Source of the DNA: a virus
Length of the DNA stretch: 21,887 nucleotides
Direction: 5' to 3' (one strand)
IMG/VR virus record: IMGVR_UViG_3300013010_000080
Coordinates: 1 to 21,887 of that record
Position numbers and translations under genes: made by a program. Below are positions 14,064-21,343 of the stretch, one piece after another (the first letter of the stretch is position 1; each line of letters begins with the position of its first letter). The notes under the pieces were generated by a model. That model was not told where the DNA came from and searched no databases. It saw only the letters and a list, made by a program, of their open reading frames with translations.

Positions 14064-15131
14064 ATGGCAAACAAAGATTTATTCAAGCAAGCAATTGCTG
14101 AAGCCAAATCTGTTCGTAGCGCTGCTATTGCTAATGCTAAAGAAGCTTTAGAAGAGACTTTAACACCTCATCTTAAAGATATGTTAGCTGCTAAACTTCA
14201 AGAGATGGAAGAAAAAGACATCGACGAAGAAGTAGTTGATGAAGGGCAAGGCGATAAAGACGCAAACGAAGAGAAAAAAGACGACAAACTTGAGGAAGAT
14301 TTTACTTTCGAAGAGGAATCAGAAGAAGAAGCCGACATTGATTCAGAAGAATCTGAAGAGGAAGCTGAAGAAGAGGTAGAAGTAAAAGACATGGAAGTAG
14401 ATGACTTGAAAGACCTTATCCGTGACATTATCGCACAAGAAGTAGGAGACGAGCATGCAGAAGATGCAGACGAGTTACCAGCTGACGATATGGTAGCAGG
14501 AGAGGATGAAGAAGAAATCGACTTAGATGAACTTTTAAGAGAGATCTCTGAAATGTCTCATGACGATGACGAGCAACACAACGAAGTAGCAGGAATTCCA
14601 AGCGGACTTGGAATGTCACCTGACAACGACTTAGTAGTTGCTGCAAAAAAGATTGCTGCAGCAGCAAAGAAAGCTGGAACATCTATTGCAGACTTTATGA
14701 AAAAACATGGATGGGAAGTAGGAAGTGCATCTCAAGCTATGAGGAGAGAAGAAGTAGATCAATCTGAACAATTAAGCGAAGCTGTTAAGACTATTAAGAA
14801 GCTTAGCTCACAATTGCAAGAAGTCAACCTTCTTAACGCTAAATTACTATATGTAAATAAAGTAATGAAAGCAAACAATTTAACTGAATCTCAAAAAGTA
14901 AACATTATCGCTGCATTCGATAAAGCTGAGACAGTTAAAGAAGCTAAATTAGTATTTGAAACTGTATCTAACAACTTAGTAAGTGTACCAAGTAGAAAAA
15001 GACCAGTAACAGAGTCTAAATTAGGAATGGCATCAAAAGCTACTGGAGTAACTGCTTCAAAACCAGAAATTATTTCAGAAGTAAGCGACGCTGTTAAAAG
15101 AATGCAAAAATTAGCAGGAATAATTAAATAA
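14064..15131 (+). CDS. 22: Prohead scaffold protein gp22
   Basis: Internal scaffold of the T4 gp22 type, around which gp23 assembles and which gp21 later degrades. The N-terminus (ANKDLFKQAIAEAKSVRSAA) is the usual gp22 helix. Residues about 48-175 are extremely acidic (long Glu/Asp runs), as in scaffold proteins. The C-terminal half is helical, with coiled-coil stretches around 235-265. Candidate gp21 sites are I-S-E in LREISE and in EIISE, and RPVTE; many cuts are expected in this family. The extreme C-terminus (AVKRMQKLAGIIK) is the basic helix expected to bind the capsid shell. At 355 residues it is longer than T4 gp22 (269), mainly in the acidic part. It is followed 23 nt later by gp23 with no terminator, so both share a transcript. 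Confidence 0.9.
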   Translation: MANKDLFKQAIAEAKSVRSAAIANAKEALEETLTPHLKDMLAAKLQEMEEKDIDEEVVDEGQGDKDANEEKKDDKLEEDFTFEEESEEEADIDSEESEEEAEEEVEVKDMEVDDLKDLIRDIIAQEVGDEHAEDADELPADDMVAGEDEEEIDLDELLREISEMSHDDDEQHNEVAGIPSGLGMSPDNDLVVAAKKIAAAAKKAGTSIADFMKKHGWEVGSASQAMRREEVDQSEQLSEAVKTIKKLSSQLQEVNLLNAKLLYVNKVMKANNLTESQKVNIIAAFDKAETVKEAKLVFETVSNNLVSVPSRKRPVTESKLGMASKATGVTASKPEIISEVSDAVKRMQKLAGIIK

Positions 15132-15154
15132 ACTAAACAAAACCAATTTTAATC

Positions 15155-16747
15155 ATGGAATTAAATCAATTATTAGAAGGTTCAAATAACTACAAAAGCG
15201 TGCAAGCAGATGCTGCTCGTTTATCAGGGAAGTGGGCTAAATCTGGATTGTTAGAAGGATATAATAACGAAACAGAAAAGAACAACATGGCTATGATTCT
15301 TGAGAATCAAGCAAAACAGATCGTATCTGAGCAGTCATCTACTAACGTAGGAGGAGGAAGCTTTAGTGCAGGACAAGGATCACAATGGGCAGGAGTAGCT
15401 TTACCGTTAGTACGTAAGGTATTTGCTCAAATCGCATCTAAAGACTTCGTATCTGTACAACCAATGAATTTACCTTCAGGGCTTGTATTTTACCTAGACT
15501 TTAAATACGGATCAGACCACAACGGATTCTCAGCAGGAGAAAACATGTACGGAAACGTATCTGGTATTGACAAGATGTCTGTAGATGAGGAAGTATCAGG
15601 AGGATTATACGGAGCAGGTCGTTTCGGATATTCAATGAATGAAGTAACTGGAGCTTTAGCAGCAGTAGCAACAGGATCAGCAGTTTCAGCATCAGTAGGA
15701 TACGATGCAGACTTAGATCCAGCAGACTTCTTTACATTAGGAGTAGATTTATCTAACACAGGATTTGACGCAGAAGGAGTAAGAGCATTCAGAGTAATAT
15801 CAGGATCAGGAGCTGCAGCAACAGATATTACAACTAACCCAGAGTTTACAACAGTATCTGCAAACACTGTAACATTTGTAATATTAAGAACTCAAACTAC
15901 TGAATTTACAATAACAGGTAACATAGAGTACCAAGTACAGCCAGTAGATAACGACAGAGGAGACTTTGAAGATAATCCAGCAGGAAGTATTACTATTCCA
16001 GAAATCAATGTAGAACTTGCTTCTGAAGCAATTGTAGCTAAGACTAGAAAGTTAAAAGCACAATGGACACCAGAATTCTCACAAGATCTTAACGCATACC
16101 ACAGTATTGATGCTGAGGCTGAGTTAACTTCTTTATTGAGTGAGTACATCTCTATGGAGATTGACTTAGAGATCTTAGATATGTTAATTCAAGATGCTGT
16201 AACAACTGAGCGTTGGTCAGCACTAAATAACAAAACTTGGAACGGAACAACTTGGTCTTCAGGAACAGCTGCTTCAACAGATTTCTATAATACTCAAGGA
16301 CAATGGTTCCAAACATTAGGAACTAAAATCCAAAAAGTATCTAACAAAATTCATCAAAAAACCCTACGTGGTGGAGCTAACTTCTTAGTATGTTCTCCAA
16401 CAGTAGCTACTATCTTAGAATCGATTCCAGGATATGCTGCTAACACAGATGGCGATAAGATGGAATTTGCATTCGGTGTACAGAAAGTAGGTTCATTAAA
16501 TGGACGTTACAAAGTATACAAGAATCCTTACATGACTGAGAACACAATCCTTATGGGTTACAGAGGAAATCAATTCTTGGAAACAGGTGCAGTATATGCT
16601 CCATATATTCCATTAATGATGACTCCATTAGTATACGATCCAAATACCTTCACACCACGTAAAGGTATCATGACTCGTTACGCTAAGAAGATGATCAGAC
16701 CAGAATTTTACGGAAGAGTATTTATCTCTGATTTAACAACTATCTAA
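15155..16747 (+). CDS. 23: Major capsid protein gp23
   Basis: HK97-fold capsid shell protein of the T4 gp23 family, 530 residues (T4: 521). The N-terminal 59 residues form a helical propeptide (MELNQLLEGSNNYKSVQADA at the start) that ends in IVSE; gp21 should cut after E59, close to T4 residue 65. The mature N-terminus begins QSSTNVGG. The family signature follows: LVRKVFAQIASKDFVSVQPM near 85-104 and LPSGLVFYLDFKYG near 106-119. Toward the C-terminus are the typical FLVCSPTVATILESIPGY, VYKNPYM and PYIPLMMTPLVYDPNTF, then KGIMTRYAKKMIRPEFYG. A region of about 110 residues (170-280, rich in Thr, Val, Ala and Gly) is variable in the family and probably forms the surface insertion domain. A strong terminator follows. 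Confidence 0.96.
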   Translation: MELNQLLEGSNNYKSVQADAARLSGKWAKSGLLEGYNNETEKNNMAMILENQAKQIVSEQSSTNVGGGSFSAGQGSQWAGVALPLVRKVFAQIASKDFVSVQPMNLPSGLVFYLDFKYGSDHNGFSAGENMYGNVSGIDKMSVDEEVSGGLYGAGRFGYSMNEVTGALAAVATGSAVSASVGYDADLDPADFFTLGVDLSNTGFDAEGVRAFRVISGSGAAATDITTNPEFTTVSANTVTFVILRTQTTEFTITGNIEYQVQPVDNDRGDFEDNPAGSITIPEINVELASEAIVAKTRKLKAQWTPEFSQDLNAYHSIDAEAELTSLLSEYISMEIDLEILDMLIQDAVTTERWSALNNKTWNGTTWSSGTAASTDFYNTQGQWFQTLGTKIQKVSNKIHQKTLRGGANFLVCSPTVATILESIPGYAANTDGDKMEFAFGVQKVGSLNGRYKVYKNPYMTENTILMGYRGNQFLETGAVYAPYIPLMMTPLVYDPNTFTPRKGIMTRYAKKMIRPEFYGRVFISDLTTI

Positions 16748-16773
16748 TCTAATCTAGATTGTAAGTAGTAAAG

Positions 16774-16799
16774 AGAGGCCTTAGGGCCTCTTTTTTTTT
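16774..16799 (+). terminator. Strong Rho-independent terminator after gp23
   Basis: Stem AGAGGCC (16774-16780), loop TTAG, stem GGCCTCT (16785-16791), followed directly by an unbroken T-run to 16799. It is the most G+C-rich hairpin in the window and lies 26 nt after the gp23 stop, as expected for the most highly expressed gene. Confidence 0.93.
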
Positions 16800-16821
16800 G
16801 TTTTTAACTTTATTTTTCGGA

Positions 16822-16831
16822 TATTTATATA
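16822..16831 (+). promoter_or_regulatory. Promoter-like decamer TATTTATATA upstream of phoH
   Basis: Exact decamer between the gp23 terminator and the PhoH-like gene, 21 nt before the ATG at 16853. Lying just behind a terminator, a promoter is required here, which supports the reading of the motif as promoter. Confidence 0.65.
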
Positions 16832-16852
16832 TAACAATAAAAATGTTAATAT

Positions 16853-17539
16853 ATGCCTTCAAAACATCATACAGATGAAGTATTCGCATCAAAGAGAAGA
16901 CCTAAGAAACCAATTAAATTTAATGTTCATTTAAACGACGAACAAAAACAAGCAAAAGCTTTAATACTAGATAACCCTGTAACAGCGTTAAAAGGTATGG
17001 CAGGATCTGGTAAAACATTAGTCGCCACCCAAGTAGCTCTAGACCTACTGTTTACTAGACAAGTTGATAAGATTATAATAACCAGACCAACTGTATCTAA
17101 AGAAGATATAGGCTTCCTACCAGGAGATATAAGAGAAAAAATGGATCCTTGGTTAGCACCAATCTATCATAACTTATACATGCTGTATAATAAAGATAAA
17201 GTAGATAAAGAATTAGAGAACGGTAATATAGAGATAGTGCCGTTTGCATTTATGAGAGGAAGGACATTTGTGGATTCTTTTGTTATCGTAGATGAAGCTC
17301 AAAACGTAACTCACAACCAAATGGAAACAGTGATCGGGAGATTAGGTAAAGGTTCTAAGATGGTGATCTGCGGAGATATGGCTCAAATAGATTTAAAAGA
17401 TAGAAGAGAGACAGGGTTTAGTTTTTTATCAAGATTAGAGGAAAACGTAGAAGGATTTAGAACAGCATCTTTAGAGCAGAACCACAGACACTCTATTGTT
17501 AGTCCGATCTTAGAGATATATAAGACATTCAGAGATTAA
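16853..17539 (+). CDS. phoH: PhoH-like P-loop ATPase
   Basis: PhoH-family ATPase, 228 residues, found in many marine phages; its role in infection is not settled (phosphate stress, RNA metabolism and helicase-like roles have been proposed). Walker A is GMAGSGKT at residues 48-55 and Walker B FVIVDEAQN at 143-151 (D147, E148). IIITRPTV (74-81) and the downstream GDMAQIDL and EQNHRHS correspond to the helicase-type motifs of the family. The first 25 residues are basic and specific to this protein. An ATG at 16843 is out of frame and gives only a short peptide, so 16853 is the start. It is located between capsid and neck genes, with its own promoter-like motif. Confidence 0.93.
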   Translation: MPSKHHTDEVFASKRRPKKPIKFNVHLNDEQKQAKALILDNPVTALKGMAGSGKTLVATQVALDLLFTRQVDKIIITRPTVSKEDIGFLPGDIREKMDPWLAPIYHNLYMLYNKDKVDKELENGNIEIVPFAFMRGRTFVDSFVIVDEAQNVTHNQMETVIGRLGKGSKMVICGDMAQIDLKDRRETGFSFLSRLEENVEGFRTASLEQNHRHSIVSPILEIYKTFRD

Positions 17540-17543
17540 TTGC

Positions 17544-17553
17544 TATTTATATA
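17544..17553 (+). promoter_or_regulatory. Promoter-like decamer TATTTATATA upstream of the neck genes
   Basis: Exact decamer 4 nt after the phoH stop and 13 nt before the ATG at 17567, the same spacing as at the terminase and portal genes. Confidence 0.6.
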
Positions 17554-17566
17554 TAAAGTTAACTAA

Positions 17567-18709
17567 ATGGCTAATATTAATATATGGGACGGTACAGCAA
17601 CTTTTGGAGCTGGAATGACACCGTTTGGATTTTACGACAGTGATGCAGATTTTCAAGTAGATGCAGTAAAAGCCGCTAAATTCTGTGGAACAAGATTAGG
17701 TTTTCCGTTAATGGACGTAGAACTACAATCTGGTTCTCTCTTCGCATGCTTTGAAGAAGCGGTATCAACATACGGAAATGAAATATTTCAATATAAGATT
17801 AGAGAAAACTACTTATCTTTAGAAGGATCCTCAACAGGAAGTAATGCAAACAACCAACTTATTAACCCAACACTGGATAGGATTGTAAATATTAGTCAAA
17901 ACTACGGTACAGAAGCAGAGGTAGGAGGAAAAGTATCAAGATACACAGGATCACTTGCAATTACATCATCAGTACAGAGGTACAACCTAGACGACTGGGC
18001 TACCTCTGAAGGAATAGAAGGCGGTATAGAAGTAAGGAGAGTATTTTACGAAGCACCTCCTGCTATACAGAGGTACTTTGACCCGTATGCAGGTACAGGA
18101 ACTGGAGTACAGTCACTTATGGATGCTTTCGACTTCGGTTCATATAGCCCAGGAGTAAACTTTTTATTAATGCCAGCTTCATTTGACGTCGCTAAGATAC
18201 AAGCTATAGAATTCAACGATCAGATAAGAAAATCTGCCTTTTCATTTCAAATAGTTAACAACGAACTAACCATATTCCCTCTTCCAAAAAGAAACGGAAA
18301 ATTAAGATTTGAATTTTATAAAGTCTCAGAGAAAAAAGCTGCAACATTCGAAGACGGATCAGTACTGATTACTAACATAGGTGAAGTACCTTACGATAAC
18401 CCTAGTTATCTAGAGATTAATAGCGTCGGAAGACAATGGATATTCAGGTATACGTTAGCATTAGCAAAAGAACTACTAGCATACATAAGAGGAAAATATC
18501 AAACAGTACCAGTTCCCGGATCAGAAGCTACTTTAAATCAAGCAGATTTACTAACTGATGCTAGATCGGAAAAAGAAGCTTTACTTACCAACTTAAGAGA
18601 GATGTTAGACCAGACATCCCGTAGTTCACAATTAGAAAGAAGAGCAAACGAAACAGAAAACATCGGAAAAACATTAAGTAGTGTTCCAATGACAATTTTT
18701 ATAGGATAA
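17567..18709 (+). CDS. 13: Probable neck / head-completion protein (gp13-like)
   Basis: 380 residues. The N-terminal third (FQVDAVKAAKFCGTRLGFPL, then ELQSGSLFACFEEAVSTYG) looks like the helical head-completion fold of proteins that dock under the portal. The central part is beta-rich with many Tyr and Phe (VRRVFYEAPPAIQRYFDPY), and the C-terminal part has a long helix (SEKEALLTNLREMLDQT). T4 gp13 is 309 residues, so this one is longer. The main support is context: it is followed by a gp14-like and a gp15-like gene in the T4 order 13-14-15, with one 101-aa gene inserted. The assignment rests on order and fold pattern, not on a diagnostic motif. The stop codon overlaps the next start (TAATG). 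Confidence 0.6.
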   Translation: MANINIWDGTATFGAGMTPFGFYDSDADFQVDAVKAAKFCGTRLGFPLMDVELQSGSLFACFEEAVSTYGNEIFQYKIRENYLSLEGSSTGSNANNQLINPTLDRIVNISQNYGTEAEVGGKVSRYTGSLAITSSVQRYNLDDWATSEGIEGGIEVRRVFYEAPPAIQRYFDPYAGTGTGVQSLMDAFDFGSYSPGVNFLLMPASFDVAKIQAIEFNDQIRKSAFSFQIVNNELTIFPLPKRNGKLRFEFYKVSEKKAATFEDGSVLITNIGEVPYDNPSYLEINSVGRQWIFRYTLALAKELLAYIRGKYQTVPVPGSEATLNQADLLTDARSEKEALLTNLREMLDQTSRSSQLERRANETENIGKTLSSVPMTIFIG

Positions 18710-19014
18710 TGAAGATAACAGATATAATATCAGAAATACAATTCTCAATATACCAAGCAATGGTACGAATAGGACATTCAGAAGATATAACAGTACAGGA
18801 TGTTGGAGAAATGTTACGAGCTATGCCAGGAGTATTAACAGTAAGTCAGGTATCTCATGACGGAAATAACAATACTGCTATCATGAAAATTAAACTACTA
18901 ACGACCAAACCACCTTCAGAAGCATTTCTAGCATTTAAAGAGACATCAATTAAAAAAATACCAGAAGTAAGAAAGGTAGAAGTTGCAGAAAAAACAATAG
19001 AAAAGAAAAAATAA
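18709..19014 (+). CDS. Small hypothetical protein of the neck cluster, 101 aa
   Basis: 101 residues. After a short helix (ITDIISEIQFSIYQAM) comes a pattern consistent with a ferredoxin-like fold: helix (VQDVGEMLRAMPGV), strand (LTVSQVSHDG), strand (NTAIMKIKLLTT), helix (SEAFLAFKETSIKKI), strand (VRKVEV). The C-terminus is a basic Lys tail. There is no catalytic residue pattern. It starts on the last base of the gp13-like stop and ends 3 nt before the gp14-like gene, so it is co-translated with the neck proteins and may be a small structural or assembly factor. T4 has no gene at this place between 13 and 14. Function unknown. Confidence 0.7.
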   Translation: MKITDIISEIQFSIYQAMVRIGHSEDITVQDVGEMLRAMPGVLTVSQVSHDGNNNTAIMKIKLLTTKPPSEAFLAFKETSIKKIPEVRKVEVAEKTIEKKK

Positions 19015-19017
19015 CAT

Positions 19018-19503
19018 ATGCTCTTCGGATCTAACAGAGACTTTGACTTACTAGTAGGTATCAATAGAGAACTGCTTAAAGATATAATAGAACAAGAAAT
19101 TGGATACTATAAACTCTCGTTGAACGATACTCAAGCAAACATATACGGAGAAGCCTTAGAGAAAATATATTTAAACCCTGTAAAACTTAACTGCTTGATA
19201 ACAAGAGGAGACCAAGTAATAGATGTAGACGAATTTGGACCAGACTTAGGTAGAGAAGCATCATTTGCCTTTATACGACAGGATTTAGTAGATGCTAATA
19301 CCGTTCCTGAGGTAGGAGATATAGTAATGTGGCACGAAGACTACTACGAAGTAGATACAGTTAGAGAAAACCAGCTATTTTTAGGTAGAGATAAGAGCTA
19401 TAACATAGAATCCTACGGAAATAACTTCGGATCGTCGTTATCTATAGTGGTAGACTGTCATTTAACAAGAGCAGATAGAGTTGGTATAACAAAAGTAAGG
19501 TAA
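19018..19503 (+). CDS. 14: Probable neck protein (gp14-like)
   Basis: 161 residues, shorter than T4 gp14 (256). The pattern DIIEQEIGYYKLSLNDTQAN, then IYGEALEKIY, an acidic FGPDLGREASF segment and PEVGDIVMWHEDYYEV resembles gp14/head-closure proteins: an N-terminal helix, the YYKL...NIYGEA motif and a small beta-barrel with GD..hydrophobic-W...YYEV. It is expected to close the head after packaging and form the tail docking site with gp13. The flanking gp13- and gp15-like genes support the call. It begins 3 nt after the previous stop and ends 1 nt before the next start. A generic head-closure protein of another phage family is the main alternative. Confidence 0.6.
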   Translation: MLFGSNRDFDLLVGINRELLKDIIEQEIGYYKLSLNDTQANIYGEALEKIYLNPVKLNCLITRGDQVIDVDEFGPDLGREASFAFIRQDLVDANTVPEVGDIVMWHEDYYEVDTVRENQLFLGRDKSYNIESYGNNFGSSLSIVVDCHLTRADRVGITKVR

Positions 19504-19504
19504 G

Positions 19505-20767
19505 ATGGCAGAACGAACTAAACCGACACCAAAAAGTCAAGCACAAATATCACAGGATACTATAGAAACGTATAATAACGCATCTAAACAGCAAATACCT
19601 AATGATATAAAGAAAAACAGAGGATATAGCCGCACAGTCAAAGGGGATGATGTTAAACAATTCTCTATAGGACTTAGAGACATAGACGAAACGATCGTAT
19701 ACTACTTTAATAACGTTATAAAGCCTTCTGTAATACAAAACAGCAATAAAATACCAGTACCCATATTATATGGATCACCAGAGAGATGGGCTGCAGTACA
19801 AAAAGACGGATACTATAGAGATAAGAACGGAAAAATACAAACCCCTCTTATTATGTTTAAGAGAGAGTCGGTAGAAAAGAATAGATCTCTAGGTAATAAA
19901 TTAGATGCTAATAATCCTAACAATTTCGGGATATTCCAGAAAAGATATTCAAAAAAGAATATCTATGATAGATTTGAAACATTAAGTAACAGAATACCTG
20001 TTAAAGAATTATATGGGGTTATAATACCAGACTACGTAAATATAACATACTCTTGCATAGTATTTACAGAGTATATTGAGCAAATGAATAAAATTGTAGA
20101 GTCAATTAACTTTGCATCCGATGCATACTGGGGAGATCCTGAAAGATTTAACTTTAGAGCAATGATAGATAGTTATACAACATCTACAGAACTAAACCAA
20201 GGACAGGATAGAACAGTAAAAACAACCTTTAATATTAGTATGATGGGACATATAGTACCGGATACTATTAATGCATCAATAGCTAGTATGAATAAGTTTT
20301 ATTCTAAGTCTACTATATCATTTGGACTAGAAACAGACGGGAATATAGACATATTAAATGCAAAATCGAATACATCAGTATCTGATAACCCTAAAGGAAG
20401 ATTCTTCGATGATATTGCAGGTAAAACAGAAGTAATAAACAACTATAGTGGAATGTCTGAAGAAGATAAACTGTATATTGGAACTACTACAATACTAGAT
20501 TCAAACTTAGACAGTAATACAGTAGATCAAGGACTAAAAACTATAACATTCCTTAACGTAAGCTTCTTAACACCTCCAGCAGGATTCCCTGCATTAACTG
20601 TAATGGACTTTCAAGTATATATAAACGGAGTAATCGCAGAAATATCTGCTATCGATAGTATAGTGGAAGTAGCAGGTAATATAGCAATTACATTCAATAG
20701 TAACTTAGATTACAACATTACAAGTCAAATGGAGATATTAGTAATAGGAAAGATAAAAAAAGATTAA
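19505..20767 (+). CDS. 15: Probable tail completion / sheath terminator protein (gp15-like)
   Basis: 420 residues (T4 gp15: 272). Conserved-looking points are IPVPILYGSPERWAA near residues 82-96, YGVIIPDYVNITYSCIVFTE near 170-189, then YIEQMNKIVESINFASDAYW and GDPERFNFRA, and FNISMMGHIVPDTI near 243-256. This set matches the proximal sheath stabiliser / tail terminator family (gp15 and the related gp3), which caps the tail tube and binds the neck. The first 40 residues are polar and likely flexible. The C-terminal 140 residues, after a linker, seem to form an extra beta domain absent from T4 gp15, which would explain the length. It is preceded by the gp14-like gene with a 1-nt gap. Confidence 0.65.
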   Translation: MAERTKPTPKSQAQISQDTIETYNNASKQQIPNDIKKNRGYSRTVKGDDVKQFSIGLRDIDETIVYYFNNVIKPSVIQNSNKIPVPILYGSPERWAAVQKDGYYRDKNGKIQTPLIMFKRESVEKNRSLGNKLDANNPNNFGIFQKRYSKKNIYDRFETLSNRIPVKELYGVIIPDYVNITYSCIVFTEYIEQMNKIVESINFASDAYWGDPERFNFRAMIDSYTTSTELNQGQDRTVKTTFNISMMGHIVPDTINASIASMNKFYSKSTISFGLETDGNIDILNAKSNTSVSDNPKGRFFDDIAGKTEVINNYSGMSEEDKLYIGTTTILDSNLDSNTVDQGLKTITFLNVSFLTPPAGFPALTVMDFQVYINGVIAEISAIDSIVEVAGNIAITFNSNLDYNITSQMEILVIGKIKKD

Positions 20768-20779
20768 TACTAACATAGT

Positions 20780-21340
20780 ATGCAATATATATCACAAAGT
20801 TTAACATTCCAAGAAGATAGGATTTACTTCTTACGAGGAGGAGAAGAGCAAGAAGTAATGATGGATTGGGAGGATACACTAATGTCTGCTTCTGCAGCTT
20901 ACATAACCCAAAATGGAGGAGATATTTTAGAGATAGGATTTGGAATGGGAATATCAGCCAACTATATCCAATCTCACTCCATAAACTCCCATACAATATG
21001 TGAAAATCATCCACAAATAATCCCTTTAGCTTTAGACTGGGCATCTGATAAACCCAATGTTATAATATCTACAGGTAGTTGGTATGATAATTTAGATAGC
21101 TTATCTACGTATGACGGGGTATTTCACGATACGTACGGTGATGGACACTTACACCACCTCTCATCCTCCTTTAATACACTAACCAATAAAAACGCTGTAG
21201 TTACTTGGTGGAATATGCTACCTACATCATCAAACGTACATAACATACCAGACGTAGAATATCAAGAATTTGAAGTAACTCCGCCAGAAAATTCGTACTT
21301 TAACCACAGTACCTACTACCTCCCTAAAAAACAGTTTTAA
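20780..21340 (+). CDS. SAM-dependent methyltransferase, guanidinoacetate methyltransferase (GAMT)/RMT2-like
   Basis: Class I SAM-dependent methyltransferase, 186 residues. VMMDWEDTLM (27-36), DILEIGFGMGISA (48-60), acidic E75 at the end of strand 2, TGSWYDNL (98-105) and YDGVFHDTYGD (111-121) follow, in order and spacing, the human GAMT sequence as I remember it (ERWETPYM, RVLEVGFGMAIAA, YDTY). LEIGFGMGIS binds SAM. The Trp-Glu pair and D117-T-Y are the positions that in GAMT contact the guanidino substrate and are kept here. The C-terminal part is shorter than in GAMT. The GAMT/RMT2 group methylates guanidino groups (guanidinoacetate, or Arg delta-N in proteins), so a small guanidino compound or a virion protein arginine are possible targets. 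It lies 12 nt after the gp15-like gene and 3 nt before a fibre-type gene. Confidence 0.8.
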   Translation: MQYISQSLTFQEDRIYFLRGGEEQEVMMDWEDTLMSASAAYITQNGGDILEIGFGMGISANYIQSHSINSHTICENHPQIIPLALDWASDKPNVIISTGSWYDNLDSLSTYDGVFHDTYGDGHLHHLSSSFNTLTNKNAVVTWWNMLPTSSNVHNIPDVEYQEFEVTPPENSYFNHSTYYLPKKQF

Positions 21341-21343
21341 TTT

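Noticed and set aside
14206-14590. Extreme Glu/Asp bias in gp22 as a sign of foreign origin
   Set aside because: Strong acidity is normal for T4-type scaffold proteins, and codon use matches the neighbours.
14198-14682. Minus-strand Ser-rich and Leu-rich open frames opposite gp22
   Set aside because: These are mirror images of the Glu/Asp-rich scaffold sequence and low-complexity artefacts. All supported genes are on the + strand.
16843-16875. Alternative start ATG at 16843 for phoH
   Set aside because: It is in a different frame and meets a stop after about 11 codons; 16853 is the in-frame start of PhoH.
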